Shown: positions 40,981-49,788, counted from the stretch's first letter. The stretch: DNA of 64,000 bases from Ruminococcaceae bacterium UBA3751 (GCA_002371215.1 DFGL01000039.1:1-64000), one strand, 5' to 3'. Numbers and translations are program-made. The notes: generated from the letters alone by a model not told the origin.

Positions 40981-42123
40981 GTGGAAAGACTGGAGGCGAC
41001 TAAAACGAACAGCTTTGACGAAACGGCTTTTGAGGTTGAATTTATGTCCTGCGTGATTGATAAAGCGGCGGACCTCAAGGTTACGGAAAGCGACAGTCAT
41101 TTTTCTGATTTTACCGGCGTTCACACAAGTAAAATAAAACAGGGAAAGCTGAACTTTCTCGATTTGATTATATCCAAGGACAGGGAAACTGTTATGAAAC
41201 AGCTCTGTAAAAAGAACTCTCCCTATGTTTACCTTGATTTTTATATTAAAAACAAAAAAGGCGATTACGTTTTTATGCACTGTATAGCGCAAAGCGTTCA
41301 GGGCACAACGCTCAGCCGTCTTGCAATGGCAGATATCTCTCAGAGCGCTAAAAAAACCGAGCAGCTCAGAGTTCAGAACAGAAGTATGGTTGACCTTGTT
41401 GAGATGGTTGAGGGCGGAGTTTGCGTATTTAAGGTTAATCAGGATATGCAATTTACCGTTACATATATGAATTCAGCCTGCTGCCGTCTTTTCGGAACGG
41501 CAAAGGGCGCGTATCTCAACAGGGAATATAAGCTTGACGAGCTGATTTATAACGACGATAAAAGTACGGTGTATCAGGCTATCGGAACAACGATGGCAAC
41601 CCAGAAGCCGATTGACCTTGAAATCAGGGTTATAACCCACAGAAATAAATACACCTGGTGTAAAATCAATTCTGCAATCCAGCGGTACGATACTGACGGG
41701 CTGCCTGTTTTTCACGCTGTCTTTACGGATATTTCAAAGATAAAGGAGGCGGAGCGTGAGGCTGATAAGGACAGAGATATGCTGGTTGACCTTTTCAAAA
41801 ATCTTCCGGGTCCGCAGTTCAGTACGGATTTAAACAATCCTTTCAGGCTCAATATCGTTTCCCGCGATTTTATGGGACTTATCGGATATACGAGAACGGA
41901 GCTTTTTGAAACGCTCGGCGGGGATTTTAAAAAACTGATTGTTCCCGAGGACGCTAACAGAGCGGAAAAGGAAATCCGCGATAAAAGCGCGCTTTCAAAT
42001 TCAGTTGAGGTTGATTATACAATTATTACCAAAACCGGAGAACGCGTTAAGGTCAGGGATAAACGGAAAATTATAAGCAGTAAAGACGGAGCGCGCGTTG
42101 CACTCGGAATACTGCAGATATGA
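40981..42123 (+). CDS. Protein with three PAS domains and no output domain
   Basis: A 380-residue cytoplasmic protein made of three PAS-like units (about 20-125, 135-255, and 265-380). The second ends in 'FTDISKIKEAE', the usual PAS/PAC exit helix. PAS domains commonly precede GGDEF, kinase or HTH outputs, but the chain ends after the third unit, so either signal relay or sensing by itself is implied. TATAAT lies at 40962-40967. The annotated GTG start has AAGGA directly against it; ATG at 41044 with GAGG upstream is a reasonable alternative (359 residues) given the promoter's position. Confidence 0.75.
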   Translation: MERLEATKTNSFDETAFEVEFMSCVIDKAADLKVTESDSHFSDFTGVHTSKIKQGKLNFLDLIISKDRETVMKQLCKKNSPYVYLDFYIKNKKGDYVFMHCIAQSVQGTTLSRLAMADISQSAKKTEQLRVQNRSMVDLVEMVEGGVCVFKVNQDMQFTVTYMNSACCRLFGTAKGAYLNREYKLDELIYNDDKSTVYQAIGTTMATQKPIDLEIRVITHRNKYTWCKINSAIQRYDTDGLPVFHAVFTDISKIKEAEREADKDRDMLVDLFKNLPGPQFSTDLNNPFRLNIVSRDFMGLIGYTRTELFETLGGDFKKLIVPEDANRAEKEIRDKSALSNSVEVDYTIITKTGERVKVRDKRKIISSKDGARVALGILQI

Positions 42124-42135
42124 TAAATAAAAAAG

Positions 42136-42178
42136 CAAACCGCTGATAATACTAATATCGGTGGTTTGTTTGTTTTTT
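42136..42178 (+). terminator. Terminator after the PAS protein gene
   Basis: An imperfect stem of CAAACCGCTGATA with TATCGGTGGTTTG (42136-42168), followed by TTTGTTTTTT. It overlaps the annotated start of the following ORF. Confidence 0.65.
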
Positions 42179-42499
42179 GAGGAGATTATTTATGAAAGGG
42201 AGCTCGCCGATAACAAGGAGGAAGCTATTGACAGACTTTGCAACAGACTTTACGGCAGCGGCAGGATTTCGGATTTATCGGCGTTTAAAAAAGCGGTAAC
42301 AGCCCGGGAGGCTGAGTTTTCAACAGAGCTTGCGCCTAACGTTTATGTTCCTCACGCAAGGAGTAAAGCCGTTATTAAGCCGTCCGTAGCCTATATGAAA
42401 ACAAAAGACGGCAACAGCGTTTATCTTATTGCTTCAAATACGGCGGACGGGCATATTGAGGCGCTGTCAGAGCTTAGTAAAGCTCTGCTTGGTAATTGA
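42161..42499 (+). CDS. PTS IIA type-2-like domain, start unclear or frameshifted
   Basis: A 112-residue frame with a fructose-type PTS EIIA pattern: 'DNKEEAIDRLCNRLYGSG', 'TAREAEFSTEL' and the phosphoacceptor His in 'YVPHARSK' (CAC at 42353). EIIA passes phosphate from HPr to EIIB; here it stands without IIB or IIC. The frame's only early start codons (GTG 42161, TTG 42170) fall inside the preceding terminator. The strong GAGGAG-ATG (42179-42194) is in the -1 related frame and gives only a short peptide. So a frameshift, a non-standard start or a broken gene is likely. Confidence 0.55.
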   Translation: MVCLFFEEIIYERELADNKEEAIDRLCNRLYGSGRISDLSAFKKAVTAREAEFSTELAPNVYVPHARSKAVIKPSVAYMKTKDGNSVYLIASNTADGHIEALSELSKALLGN

Positions 42500-42554
42500 T
42501 AATTTCGGGTGCACGCTTCGCGGGCGTTAACAAGATTCTTATTCCATAAACTAA

Positions 42555-42580
42555 AAAACGGGCGGAAAGCCCGTTTTTTT
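42555..42580. terminator. Bidirectional terminator
   Basis: AAAACGGGC/GCCCGTTTT stem around GGAAA (42555-42577), with T and A runs on both sides, between converging genes. Confidence 0.85.
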
Positions 42581-43664
42581 AGTATTTTACAGGTGCTGAG
42601 GAAAGGTATTTATTTACCATAAGCGCTACCTTGAAAACGATAGCGTCGTCAAATTCCCTCAGGTCAAGTCCCGTGAGCTTCTTAATTTTTTCAAGACGGT
42701 AAACAAGAGTGTTTCTGTGTACGAAAAGCTTTCTTGAGGTTTCGGAAACGTTGAGGTTGTTCTCAAAGAATTTCTGAATAGTAAAGAGAGTTTCTTTATC
42801 AAGACTTTCAATTGAGCCCTTCTTGAATACCTCTTTTAAGAACATATCGCAAAGAGTGGTCGGAAGCTGATAGATAAGCCTTGCTATACCGAGGTTTTCA
42901 TAGCTGATGATTGAACGCTCGTTATCAAATACCTTGCCTACCTCAAGCGCAACCTGAGCTTCCTTAAAGGATTTAGCAAGCTCTTTGATACCCGTTACGC
43001 AAACGCCTATACCGACTATTGCGGTACAGTAGAATTCCGTTGAAAGCGTGTCGCAGATAGACTGCGCAAGCTTTTCAAGGTCCTTGGTTTCAATATTCGG
43101 GCGAACCTCTTTGATGAGCGCGATATCGGTTTCGTTGATATTGATTACAAAGTCCTTTGATTTATCGGGGAAGAAATTCTGGATAATATCAAAAACGGAA
43201 ACGTCGTTGCTCTGGGTAATTCTGATAAGAAATACAACCCTTGTTGCATCATTATTAAAATGAAGCTCGCGCGATTTGATATAAATATCTCCGGGGAGAA
43301 TATTATCAAGAATTACGTTCTTAACAAAGTTTGAACGGTCAAACTTTTCATCGTTGTTTTTCTTAATCTGCTCAAGAGCGATAGCAATAATTCCCGCGTA
43401 GGTTCTACTGCTTTCGTCAGTGCCGTCAACAAAAACCGCGTATTCGGGATGCGCCGTATCGCCGAAAGCCTTATAGCTGCTCTGGTCAACGCAGATAAGC
43501 GGACCGTTAAATACTCCCGCTGAGATAATGCCCTTGCGGGATTCACCTATTAACTGAAGCTCGCTTGAAGCGATAATTGTACCGCTCTCATCAACAACGC
43601 CTATAACGCTGTTTATAGCTTCTTTCATTTGATTAATTACGCTTTGAAAAAGTCTGTTAGGCAT
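42579..43664 (-). CDS. CdaR/PucR-type transcriptional regulator
   Basis: A 361-residue regulator with an N-terminal sensing domain resembling the sugar-diacid recognition domain ('QSVINQMKEAINSVIGVVDE'), a middle region, and a C-terminal helix-turn-helix of the HTH_30 type ('NVSETSRKLFVHRNTLVYRL'). Such proteins activate genes for diacid, purine or other small-molecule use; the target here is unknown. The ATG at 43664 is chosen over 43679 because the run of G residues (AGGGGGG) precedes it. A perfect 7-bp palindrome over its own -10 box hints at autoregulation. Confidence 0.82.
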   Translation of the reverse strand: MPNRLFQSVINQMKEAINSVIGVVDESGTIIASSELQLIGESRKGIISAGVFNGPLICVDQSSYKAFGDTAHPEYAVFVDGTDESSRTYAGIIAIALEQIKKNNDEKFDRSNFVKNVILDNILPGDIYIKSRELHFNNDATRVVFLIRITQSNDVSVFDIIQNFFPDKSKDFVININETDIALIKEVRPNIETKDLEKLAQSICDTLSTEFYCTAIVGIGVCVTGIKELAKSFKEAQVALEVGKVFDNERSIISYENLGIARLIYQLPTTLCDMFLKEVFKKGSIESLDKETLFTIQKFFENNLNVSETSRKLFVHRNTLVYRLEKIKKLTGLDLREFDDAIVFKVALMVNKYLSSAPVKY

Positions 43665-43723
43665 ATATACCCCCCTCAATATAGGATTTTAGAATAATTA
43701 TGCACAAAAAAACATCAAGTCAT

Positions 43724-43760
43724 TTGTATATATTATACAATCAACCTGATGCTTTTGCAA
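43724..43760 (-). promoter_or_regulatory. Promoter of the CdaR-type gene with an overlapping palindrome
   Basis: On the minus strand: TTGCAA (43760-43755), 17 bp, TATAAT (43737-43732). The palindrome TTGTATA-TAT-TATACAA (43724-43740) covers the -10 element, a plausible operator. Confidence 0.55.
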
Positions 43761-43853
43761 CCTTTTTAACAAATTTTATTTAATTTTTTTGTCAATATTG
43801 CATAAATCCTACAATAACCACAATATATAGTGGCAATGTAATGGCGCCGCCGC

Positions 43854-44561
43854 CTATTTTGTTTTGGTAATTTTTGTCAAATCCTCATTAGTGAGATATC
43901 GGCATTCTCCATCTTTAAGATTTTTATCAAGATGAAGCTCACCGAGGGCAATTCTTTTCAGTTCAAGAACGGTTATACCGTGCTTTTTGAACATACGCTT
44001 AATCTGGTGGTAAATCCCTTCGCGCAGAATAATCTCTGCCTTTGTGTTATCGTTGCAGATAGCCTTAAGCTCAGCGGGGAGAAGCTTTTCCTCTCCTAAA
44101 TTCATACCGCTTTCAAAGTCCGCTTTAACCTCGTCGGAAAAGGGCTTGTCGAGCTTTGCAATATATGTTTTATCAACGTGGTGGCGCGGGCTTAGTATAT
44201 TATGAGCGAATTCGCCGTCATCGGTAATCAGCATAAAACCCGTTGTATCCTTGTCAAGCCGCCCTGCAGGGAACAGTCCCCGCCTTTTCATATTATCGGG
44301 AAGAAGGTCAATAACCGTTTTTTCGCTTTTATCCTCTGTTGCGCTCACTACGCCCTTCGGCTTATTCATCATTATATAAACGTATTTTTCTGCTTTCAGC
44401 GCTTTGCCGTTAACTGATATTGCGTCGGTTTCGCTGCATTTTTTATCGCCCGAAGCAGCTAAAGCCCCGTTAACCGTAACGGAGCCTTTTTTTATAAGCG
44501 TTTTAGCCTCGCTTCTTGCAATATTCAGTTGTCTTGAAAGAATTTTATCAAGCCGTTCCAT
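43854..44561 (-). CDS. RsuA/RluB-family rRNA pseudouridine synthase
   Basis: A 235-residue enzyme: N-terminal S4 RNA-binding domain ('RLDKILSRQLNIARSEAKTL'), then the RsuA/RluB catalytic domain with Asp103 in 'GRLDKDTTG'. It converts a uridine in 16S or 23S rRNA to pseudouridine; which site is not clear from sequence. The ATG overlaps the end of the upstream DUF4830-like gene by 14 bp, suggesting coupled translation. Confidence 0.88.
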   Translation of the reverse strand: MERLDKILSRQLNIARSEAKTLIKKGSVTVNGALAASGDKKCSETDAISVNGKALKAEKYVYIMMNKPKGVVSATEDKSEKTVIDLLPDNMKRRGLFPAGRLDKDTTGFMLITDDGEFAHNILSPRHHVDKTYIAKLDKPFSDEVKADFESGMNLGEEKLLPAELKAICNDNTKAEIILREGIYHQIKRMFKKHGITVLELKRIALGELHLDKNLKDGECRYLTNEDLTKITKTK

Positions 44562-45015
44562 TAATCAGTTCAACAAGAAAGCCGTTATCGGCGGACGGGT
44601 CGCATAAATCCGCGCCAATCAGCTTATCCTCATATACAAGAAGATTTGCGATAACGTTATCGTTATCCTTATAATTGGTTATTTTGTACGTATATAAAAC
44701 AGCCGCCTTACCCTTATACGGCTCAAGGTCAAAGCCCTGCTTTTTCTGAATTTCATTATATTTTGTGTAAACCTCGTTAAACTGTTTTGGGATGATTATA
44801 TCCTTTTGCTCCTCAATAATATCGGTATTGTAACCGAGGGAGGAGATAAAATCCCTGCGCTCGTCCGAGGTTTTACAGCTGATGCTTTTGCTGACGCTTT
44901 CCGCTTTTTCAGGGTGGTTAACGGTAAAGGTAAGTATAATTACAATAATTCCCGTCAGCGCGAGAATTGCTCCGAAAATTGTTTTTGGTTTTGCCTTGAT
45001 AGTTACAACCTGCAT
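44548..45015 (-). CDS. DUF4830-like membrane-anchored protein
   Basis: A 155-residue protein with one N-terminal membrane helix ('TIFGAILALTGIIVIILTFT', residues ~12-32) and an extracellular part of about 115 residues with 'SSLGYNTDIIEEQKDIIIPK' in the middle. This fits what I recall of DUF4830 proteins, small extracytoplasmic proteins of Clostridia with no known role. It precedes the pseudouridine synthase gene and overlaps it. Confidence 0.6.
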   Translation of the reverse strand: MQVVTIKAKPKTIFGAILALTGIIVIILTFTVNHPEKAESVSKSISCKTSDERRDFISSLGYNTDIIEEQKDIIIPKQFNEVYTKYNEIQKKQGFDLEPYKGKAAVLYTYKITNYKDNDNVIANLLVYEDKLIGADLCDPSADNGFLVELINGTA

Positions 45016-45073
45016 ATTATCACCTATAGTTATTTATAGTAATTAATATGCAGGTAAACTTGCTTTTATTATT

Positions 45074-46471
45074 TTATTTTCCGTATTTGTCCTTAACCTT
45101 CTGCATTACCTTATTGGCAACGGGACCTGCCGTACGGCTTCCCGAATTACCGTTTTCTATGGCAACGACGAAGGCGTAGGGACAGGAGTCGTCGTCCATA
45201 AAGCCCGTAAACCACGCGATATTATGGTCGTCGTCGTTATCAATCTGGGCGGTACCGCTCTTTGCGCAGAGGTTTAGCCCATCGTAGTTGTAATCACCGT
45301 ACTGCTCCTCAACATTGTAGCGGAGCATACCCTTTATAGCAGAAGCTGTTTCGGGGCTCATCATCTGTGACTGATTTGAGGGAAGGGTAATATTAAGCGC
45401 TTCGCCCGCCTGGCTTGCCAGGCTTTTAACAACGTTGAACGAGGGCGCGTTACCGCCGTTTGCTATAGCGCTTACAACCCTCAGCATTGCGATAGGCGCA
45501 ATTCTTGTATCGCCCTGACCTATACCCGTCCAGCCGATTTTATCGTCGGAGGTGTTTTTGTTTATTGTAAATTTACCCGGGTAGGTCTGTATTTCTCCGC
45601 TGATTTTTATTGTTGAGCCGATGCCGAGCTCCTTAGCGGTTGCGTTGAGCTTTTCCTCACCGAGTTCAATGGCAATCTGAGCAAAAACGGAGTTACAGCT
45701 TTTAGCAAGCGCCTTTTTGAAGGTCACCTTATGGCCGTGGTCCGCATTACATTTGATTTCAACGCCTTCGTCAGGCTGGAAACCGCCGTCGCAATCCCAC
45801 GTTCTTTCAAAAACGTCGGGCATATTCTCGATAGCGCAGATTGCCGTTACAATCTTAAAGGTTGAACCGGGAACGTAGTGTGCCGAAAGGAGACGGTTAA
45901 TATAAACGCCCGCATAGTCCTCATCGTTATCAATGTCGTCGGGCGGGTTGTTAACGTCAAAAGTCGGGTTTGAAACGCAGCAGATTATATCGCCGGTTTT
46001 GTAGTTAACAACTCCTACGGTGCCCTTTCTTCCGTCAAGAGCGTTATATGCTCTTTCACAGATTTCGCTGTCAATTGTCAGCTTAAGGTCGTTGCCTTTG
46101 CCGTAGCGTTTGAGGTTGTAAACGCCGAACATAAGGTTATAGCCGGTCAGACGGCTGTCATAAACAGACTGAACGCCCGTTGAAATAAAGTTCTTTTTAT
46201 CGCCTACAATATGCATTGTGGCTTTTCTGATAGTTCTGTTCTCGTTGTAAACTCTCTCTCCGTCAACGGTCTGAGCGAGCGGAACGTTGTTTGAATCGTA
46301 AATAGTACCCGCGCCGATAAGCTCACCGTTGTGGTACATATGCTTGTTGTAGCGCTTCATTGCCCAATCGCTTCCGTTATTGACGAAGGAAACGATAAGA
46401 ACAACCATTCCCGCAATGAAAAGGGCGCTTAATATCCAGAGGAAGATTCCTCTTTTAGTTATCATTTTCAT
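45074..46471 (-). CDS. Class B penicillin-binding protein (transpeptidase)
   Basis: A 465-residue transpeptidase with one N-terminal helix (about residues 8-28), a short pedestal region, and a C-terminal transpeptidase domain: Ser203 in 'PGSTFKIV', 'SCN' at 258-260, 'KSGT' at 404-407. It is compact for a class B PBP, resembling the PbpA type found with RodA/FtsW in gene clusters. It would cross-link peptides of glycan strands made by the RodA-like polymerase, encoded immediately upstream with a 1-bp overlap. Confidence 0.9.
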   Translation of the reverse strand: MKMITKRGIFLWILSALFIAGMVVLIVSFVNNGSDWAMKRYNKHMYHNGELIGAGTIYDSNNVPLAQTVDGERVYNENRTIRKATMHIVGDKKNFISTGVQSVYDSRLTGYNLMFGVYNLKRYGKGNDLKLTIDSEICERAYNALDGRKGTVGVVNYKTGDIICCVSNPTFDVNNPPDDIDNDEDYAGVYINRLLSAHYVPGSTFKIVTAICAIENMPDVFERTWDCDGGFQPDEGVEIKCNADHGHKVTFKKALAKSCNSVFAQIAIELGEEKLNATAKELGIGSTIKISGEIQTYPGKFTINKNTSDDKIGWTGIGQGDTRIAPIAMLRVVSAIANGGNAPSFNVVKSLASQAGEALNITLPSNQSQMMSPETASAIKGMLRYNVEEQYGDYNYDGLNLCAKSGTAQIDNDDDHNIAWFTGFMDDDSCPYAFVVAIENGNSGSRTAGPVANKVMQKVKDKYGK

Positions 46472-47745
46472 TATCTTGCGCCCTCCTTTTTATTCTTTTT
46501 GGCAGAGCCGAGATAGTTATACGTTCTTACGTCCGCCGCCTTTATGAAGGCGAGTATTGCCCAGCAGCTCATCATTGACGTACCGCCGAGGGAAATGAAC
46601 GGAATAGTAACGCCCGTAAGCGGAAGAATATCGGTAATTCCGAAAACGTTAAGTCCGCACTGGAAGAGGAGAAGCCCTGCGCCGGCAATAGCCGCTATTG
46701 AATAGAAAGCGGAGCGCGAAGCTATGGAGTTAAGCAGCGCGGAAATTGCAATAGCAACGAAGGAGAGAACGAGGATAACTCCGAAAATGAGTCCCCATTC
46801 CTCGCAGATAACGCCGAAAATACTGTCCGATACGGGAGCGTAATAGGTTCTTACGTAGCCGTTGCCTATACCGACGCCGAAAAGACCTCCGCTAGCTATA
46901 CCTACGAGAACTCGCGTTTGCTGCATACCCCAGCCGAACGGGTCGTCCCAAACGTGGCGGTAAACGGAAAAGCGCCTGAGTACGTACGCCTTGTATTTCA
47001 GTACGATTGCGCCGCCCATTACAGCGGAAGCAATGGCGAGAATAATCGTTTTAATATCGCCCGAGGTCATAAAAGCGATAATAAGGAAGGTTATGAAGAA
47101 TATAAGCGCCGTGCCGAAATCGCGCATAAGAATCAGCGAGCCAACGCATATTACCGAAAATACGATAAACGCGATAATGTTTTTTGAGGTCTGGATTTTT
47201 TCAAGCGTTGCAGCGCCTACAAAGATGAACGCAACCTTAACGAATTCGGAGGGCTGGAACGTTATTCCGAAAAGCTCTATCCAGTTTCTTGCGCCGTTTG
47301 TTGTTCCTGCAATTGCAAGGTTAACGATAAGAAGCAGTATTGCCGCTCCTGCAACGAACGGGCGCAGCTTCATACATAAATCAACGTGGCCTAAAAGGAA
47401 AACGAGAATAATATATCCTATAATTCCTGCAAGCACCGTGAAGTACTGTTTGAACGCAGCGTCGGGATGTACGCTGCCTATGGTTACAAGCCCTACTCCC
47501 GAAAGGAAGAAGGCTATAAGCTCAAGCTCAAAATTTCTTCTGTGGAACGCAGCGTAGAAAAAGATAAAATACACCCATTCCGTAACTACAAGGCAGAGCA
47601 GGGCAAGGAACGCCTTGCTTTCAAAAGCCTCTCCGCAGGAAGCGCCTATATAGCCTGTAGCAAGCTGGAAAACCGATAAAATAATAAGCATAAGGAAATT
47701 ATTTATCGGCTTTACTTTTGGCGGTTTGTTTGTTTTGGAAGCCAT
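46471..47745 (-). CDS. RodA/FtsW/SpoVE-family peptidoglycan polymerase
   Basis: A 424-residue SEDS protein with about ten membrane helices, polymerising lipid II into glycan strands. Conserved stretches are 'GARNWIELFGITFQPSEFVK' (near residue 155) and 'GITDILPLTGVTIPFISLGG' near 375, containing the SEDS end motif. Its partner is the PBP gene that follows. Whether it works in elongation, division or spore cortex is not decided by sequence. Confidence 0.92.
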   Translation of the reverse strand: MASKTNKPPKVKPINNFLMLIILSVFQLATGYIGASCGEAFESKAFLALLCLVVTEWVYFIFFYAAFHRRNFELELIAFFLSGVGLVTIGSVHPDAAFKQYFTVLAGIIGYIILVFLLGHVDLCMKLRPFVAGAAILLLIVNLAIAGTTNGARNWIELFGITFQPSEFVKVAFIFVGAATLEKIQTSKNIIAFIVFSVICVGSLILMRDFGTALIFFITFLIIAFMTSGDIKTIILAIASAVMGGAIVLKYKAYVLRRFSVYRHVWDDPFGWGMQQTRVLVGIASGGLFGVGIGNGYVRTYYAPVSDSIFGVICEEWGLIFGVILVLSFVAIAISALLNSIASRSAFYSIAAIAGAGLLLFQCGLNVFGITDILPLTGVTIPFISLGGTSMMSCWAILAFIKAADVRTYNYLGSAKKNKKEGAR

Positions 47746-47757
47746 ATAATTCCCCCT

Positions 47758-48501
47758 TTACTTTTCGTAGAAAATGAACACCTTATCGCCGAAGGTGAGC
47801 ATATCCTCGTCAAATATAAGCTGCGGCTGACCTATGTATCTGCCGTTGAGCTTGGTTCCGTTGTGGCTGTCAAGGTCTGAAAGCGCCCAGCCCCTTGAGG
47901 TCTGGTGAATTCGCGCATGGCGCGAGCTTACGGTATCGCTGAGAATCTGAATATCGCAGTCGTTTCCTCTGCCTATAAGCACGTCGCGCTTTTTGATGTA
48001 TACGGGGCGCTTCGTTTTAATATCAACGAGAACGCCGTAAGCAACGGTTTTAGGCGCAGCGCTTCTTGCAGCAGTTCTTATCTGCTGCTTTGTTACCTGA
48101 CTGAGAGCCTCGTCGCATTCAAATTTAAGAACAATATCGCCGATTTTAATAATATCGCCGTTTTCAAGGATGCAGTTTCCTTCAACGTCCTTTCCGTTTA
48201 CGGTGATTTTTCCTGCGCCTGCCGAGGTATCGGCAATAATCCAGTCGCGCCTTTTTTTGGCTATAACAGCGTGAAAACGCGCAACGGCGGGAAAGGCGAG
48301 AACGATATCGTTTGAACGGCTTTTTCCGATAGAGGTCTCCCAGTGGTCAATGTTGATTATCGTACCGTCGTTCTGGTCAACAAGCCTTGCAAGCCTGTGA
48401 GTCCGCGGTCTGTTCCTGAAAAGCGAAATAACGCCTGAGCCGATTATTATTACTGCGGCAACGGGCGCAATATAGCGCATAATTGAAATAAGAAAGTCCA
48501 T
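47758..48501 (-). CDS. Membrane protein with two FHA domains
   Basis: A 247-residue protein: N-terminal helix ('IAPVAAVIIIGSGVISLF'), then two FHA-like folds. The first spans about 45-120 ('SIGKSRSNDIVL'); the second spans about 170-245 and keeps the phosphothreonine-binding residues ('LIGRGNDCDIQI', 'SSRHARI', 'SHNGTKLNG'). FHA domains read phosphothreonine, so a Ser/Thr kinase is expected, but none is encoded here. The first FHA domain has a degenerate 'ARFHAVI' in place of SRxHA. It precedes the RodA-like gene by 12 bases. Confidence 0.85.
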   Translation of the reverse strand: MDFLISIMRYIAPVAAVIIIGSGVISLFRNRPRTHRLARLVDQNDGTIINIDHWETSIGKSRSNDIVLAFPAVARFHAVIAKKRRDWIIADTSAGAGKITVNGKDVEGNCILENGDIIKIGDIVLKFECDEALSQVTKQQIRTAARSAAPKTVAYGVLVDIKTKRPVYIKKRDVLIGRGNDCDIQILSDTVSSRHARIHQTSRGWALSDLDSHNGTKLNGRYIGQPQLIFDEDMLTFGDKVFIFYEK

Positions 48502-48550
48502 AATTACCTCATTTATTGATAAAATGTAACAGATTTGTAATATTTATTAT

Positions 48551-48579
48551 ATATTAATCATTAGCGCGTTAAAAGTCAA
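48551..48579 (-). promoter_or_regulatory. Promoter of the FHA-RodA-PBP operon
   Basis: On the minus strand: TTGACT (48579-48574), 17 bp, TAATAT (48556-48551). Confidence 0.45.
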
Positions 48580-48584
48580 TAGTA

Positions 48585-48613
48585 TTGAAATTAATTTATT
48601 TTTAATATATAAT
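48585..48613 (+). promoter_or_regulatory. Promoter of the aldose epimerase gene
   Basis: TTGAAA (48585-48590), 17 bp, TATAAT (48608-48613). It lies 6 bp from the divergent promoter's -35 box. Confidence 0.7.
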
Positions 48614-48643
48614 TAAGATAGAATAAAGAAAAGGAGCATAATT

Positions 48644-49696
48644 ATGGCTGTTGAAAAATCGTTTTTTGCAAACCTCGGCGAAAACACTCCCGTATATTTT
48701 TATAAAATCACAAATAAGAACGGCGCTTCGGTAACGCTGCAGACTCTCGGCGCGGGAATTCATTCCCTGTGTATGCCCGACAGAAACGGTGAATTTGCCG
48801 ACGTCGTTCTCGGCTTTGATGAGATTCGGCACTATGTCGACCCCGATTACGGCTATCAGGGGCTCGTCGTAGGCAGATGGGCAAACCGTATCCGCGACGG
48901 TAAGTTTACCTTTGAGGGTAAGGAGTATAACACCCCGAAAAATCAGGGAACCTGGACTCTTCACGGCGGCGGACGCTTTTCGTTTACTCCGTGGGAGGTT
49001 GAGGAAACGGGCGACGATTTTGTTGTGTTCAAACGCTTTTCTCCCGACGGTGAGGACGGTTTTCCCGGCAATTTTACAATGAAGGTTAAGTATACCCTTA
49101 CCGAGGATAACACCCTCAGGCTTGAATATACCGTTTTGAGCGACGTGAATACAGTCGCTAACCCGACCAACCACGCATATTTTAACCTTTCGGGCAAAAG
49201 CGGTGAAACTATTGAAAATCACTTCCTTAAAATCAACGCGGATTATTTTACGGAAACCGACGAAAGCCAGCTTCCTACGGGCGAGCTCGGCGAGGTTAAA
49301 GGAACGATGATGGATTTCACCTCCCTTCATAAAATCGGCGATAAGATTGACGAGCCGTTCAGGGCTATAATTGAGGGCATTGGCTACGATAATAACTATT
49401 GCCTTAATAATTACAGCGGAAAACTCGAGGAGGCGGCTGTTCTTTACGATAAGGAAAGCGGAAGAAAAATGGCTGTTTATACGGATTTGCCCGGTATTCA
49501 GCTCTATTGCGGCGGCTGGCTTTCAAAGGATTATACCGACGGTAAGGGCGACAGTAAGGTAACCTACCGCCGCGGCGTTGCGCTTGAAACCCAGTTCTAT
49601 CCCGATACGGTTAACCATAAAAATTTCCCCGCCCGCTTTGTTAAAGCAAACGAGGAATTCAAAACAGTAACCGAATTCAGATTTTCGGCTGAATAA
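48644..49696 (+). CDS. Aldose 1-epimerase (galactose mutarotase)
   Basis: A 350-residue mutarotase that interconverts alpha and beta sugar anomers. The catalytic His is in 'NPTNHAYFNLSG' (about residue 180), the catalytic Glu in 'ALETQFYPD' near 310; 'GRWANRIRDGKF' near 80 is also a family signature. No signal peptide, so it acts in the cytoplasm on sugars taken up. AAAAGGAG precedes the ATG. It fits with the GH3 and GH43-like enzymes of the window but is not in an operon with them. Confidence 0.93.
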   Translation: MAVEKSFFANLGENTPVYFYKITNKNGASVTLQTLGAGIHSLCMPDRNGEFADVVLGFDEIRHYVDPDYGYQGLVVGRWANRIRDGKFTFEGKEYNTPKNQGTWTLHGGGRFSFTPWEVEETGDDFVVFKRFSPDGEDGFPGNFTMKVKYTLTEDNTLRLEYTVLSDVNTVANPTNHAYFNLSGKSGETIENHFLKINADYFTETDESQLPTGELGEVKGTMMDFTSLHKIGDKIDEPFRAIIEGIGYDNNYCLNNYSGKLEEAAVLYDKESGRKMAVYTDLPGIQLYCGGWLSKDYTDGKGDSKVTYRRGVALETQFYPDTVNHKNFPARFVKANEEFKTVTEFRFSAE

Positions 49697-49716
49697 ATTC
49701 AGTGTCGGATTCAGGA

Positions 49717-49737
49717 CGAGCAATGCTCGCCCCTACA
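49717..49737. repeat. TGTAGGGG-type intergenic palindrome
   Basis: CGAGCA-A-TGCTCG (49717-49729) followed by CCCCTACA. The reverse complement starts TGTAGGGG, matching the unit near 23321 in form. Confidence 0.45.
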
Positions 49738-49750
49738 TACCCCTGCAACG

Positions 49751-49780
49751 AAAAAAGCTGTCCCAACGGACAGCTTTTTT
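49751..49780. terminator. Bidirectional terminator
   Basis: A perfect 13-bp stem, AAAAAAGCTGTCC with GGACAGCTTTTTT, 4-nt loop, between converging genes. Confidence 0.9.
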
Positions 49781-49788
49781 GTTGTGTA

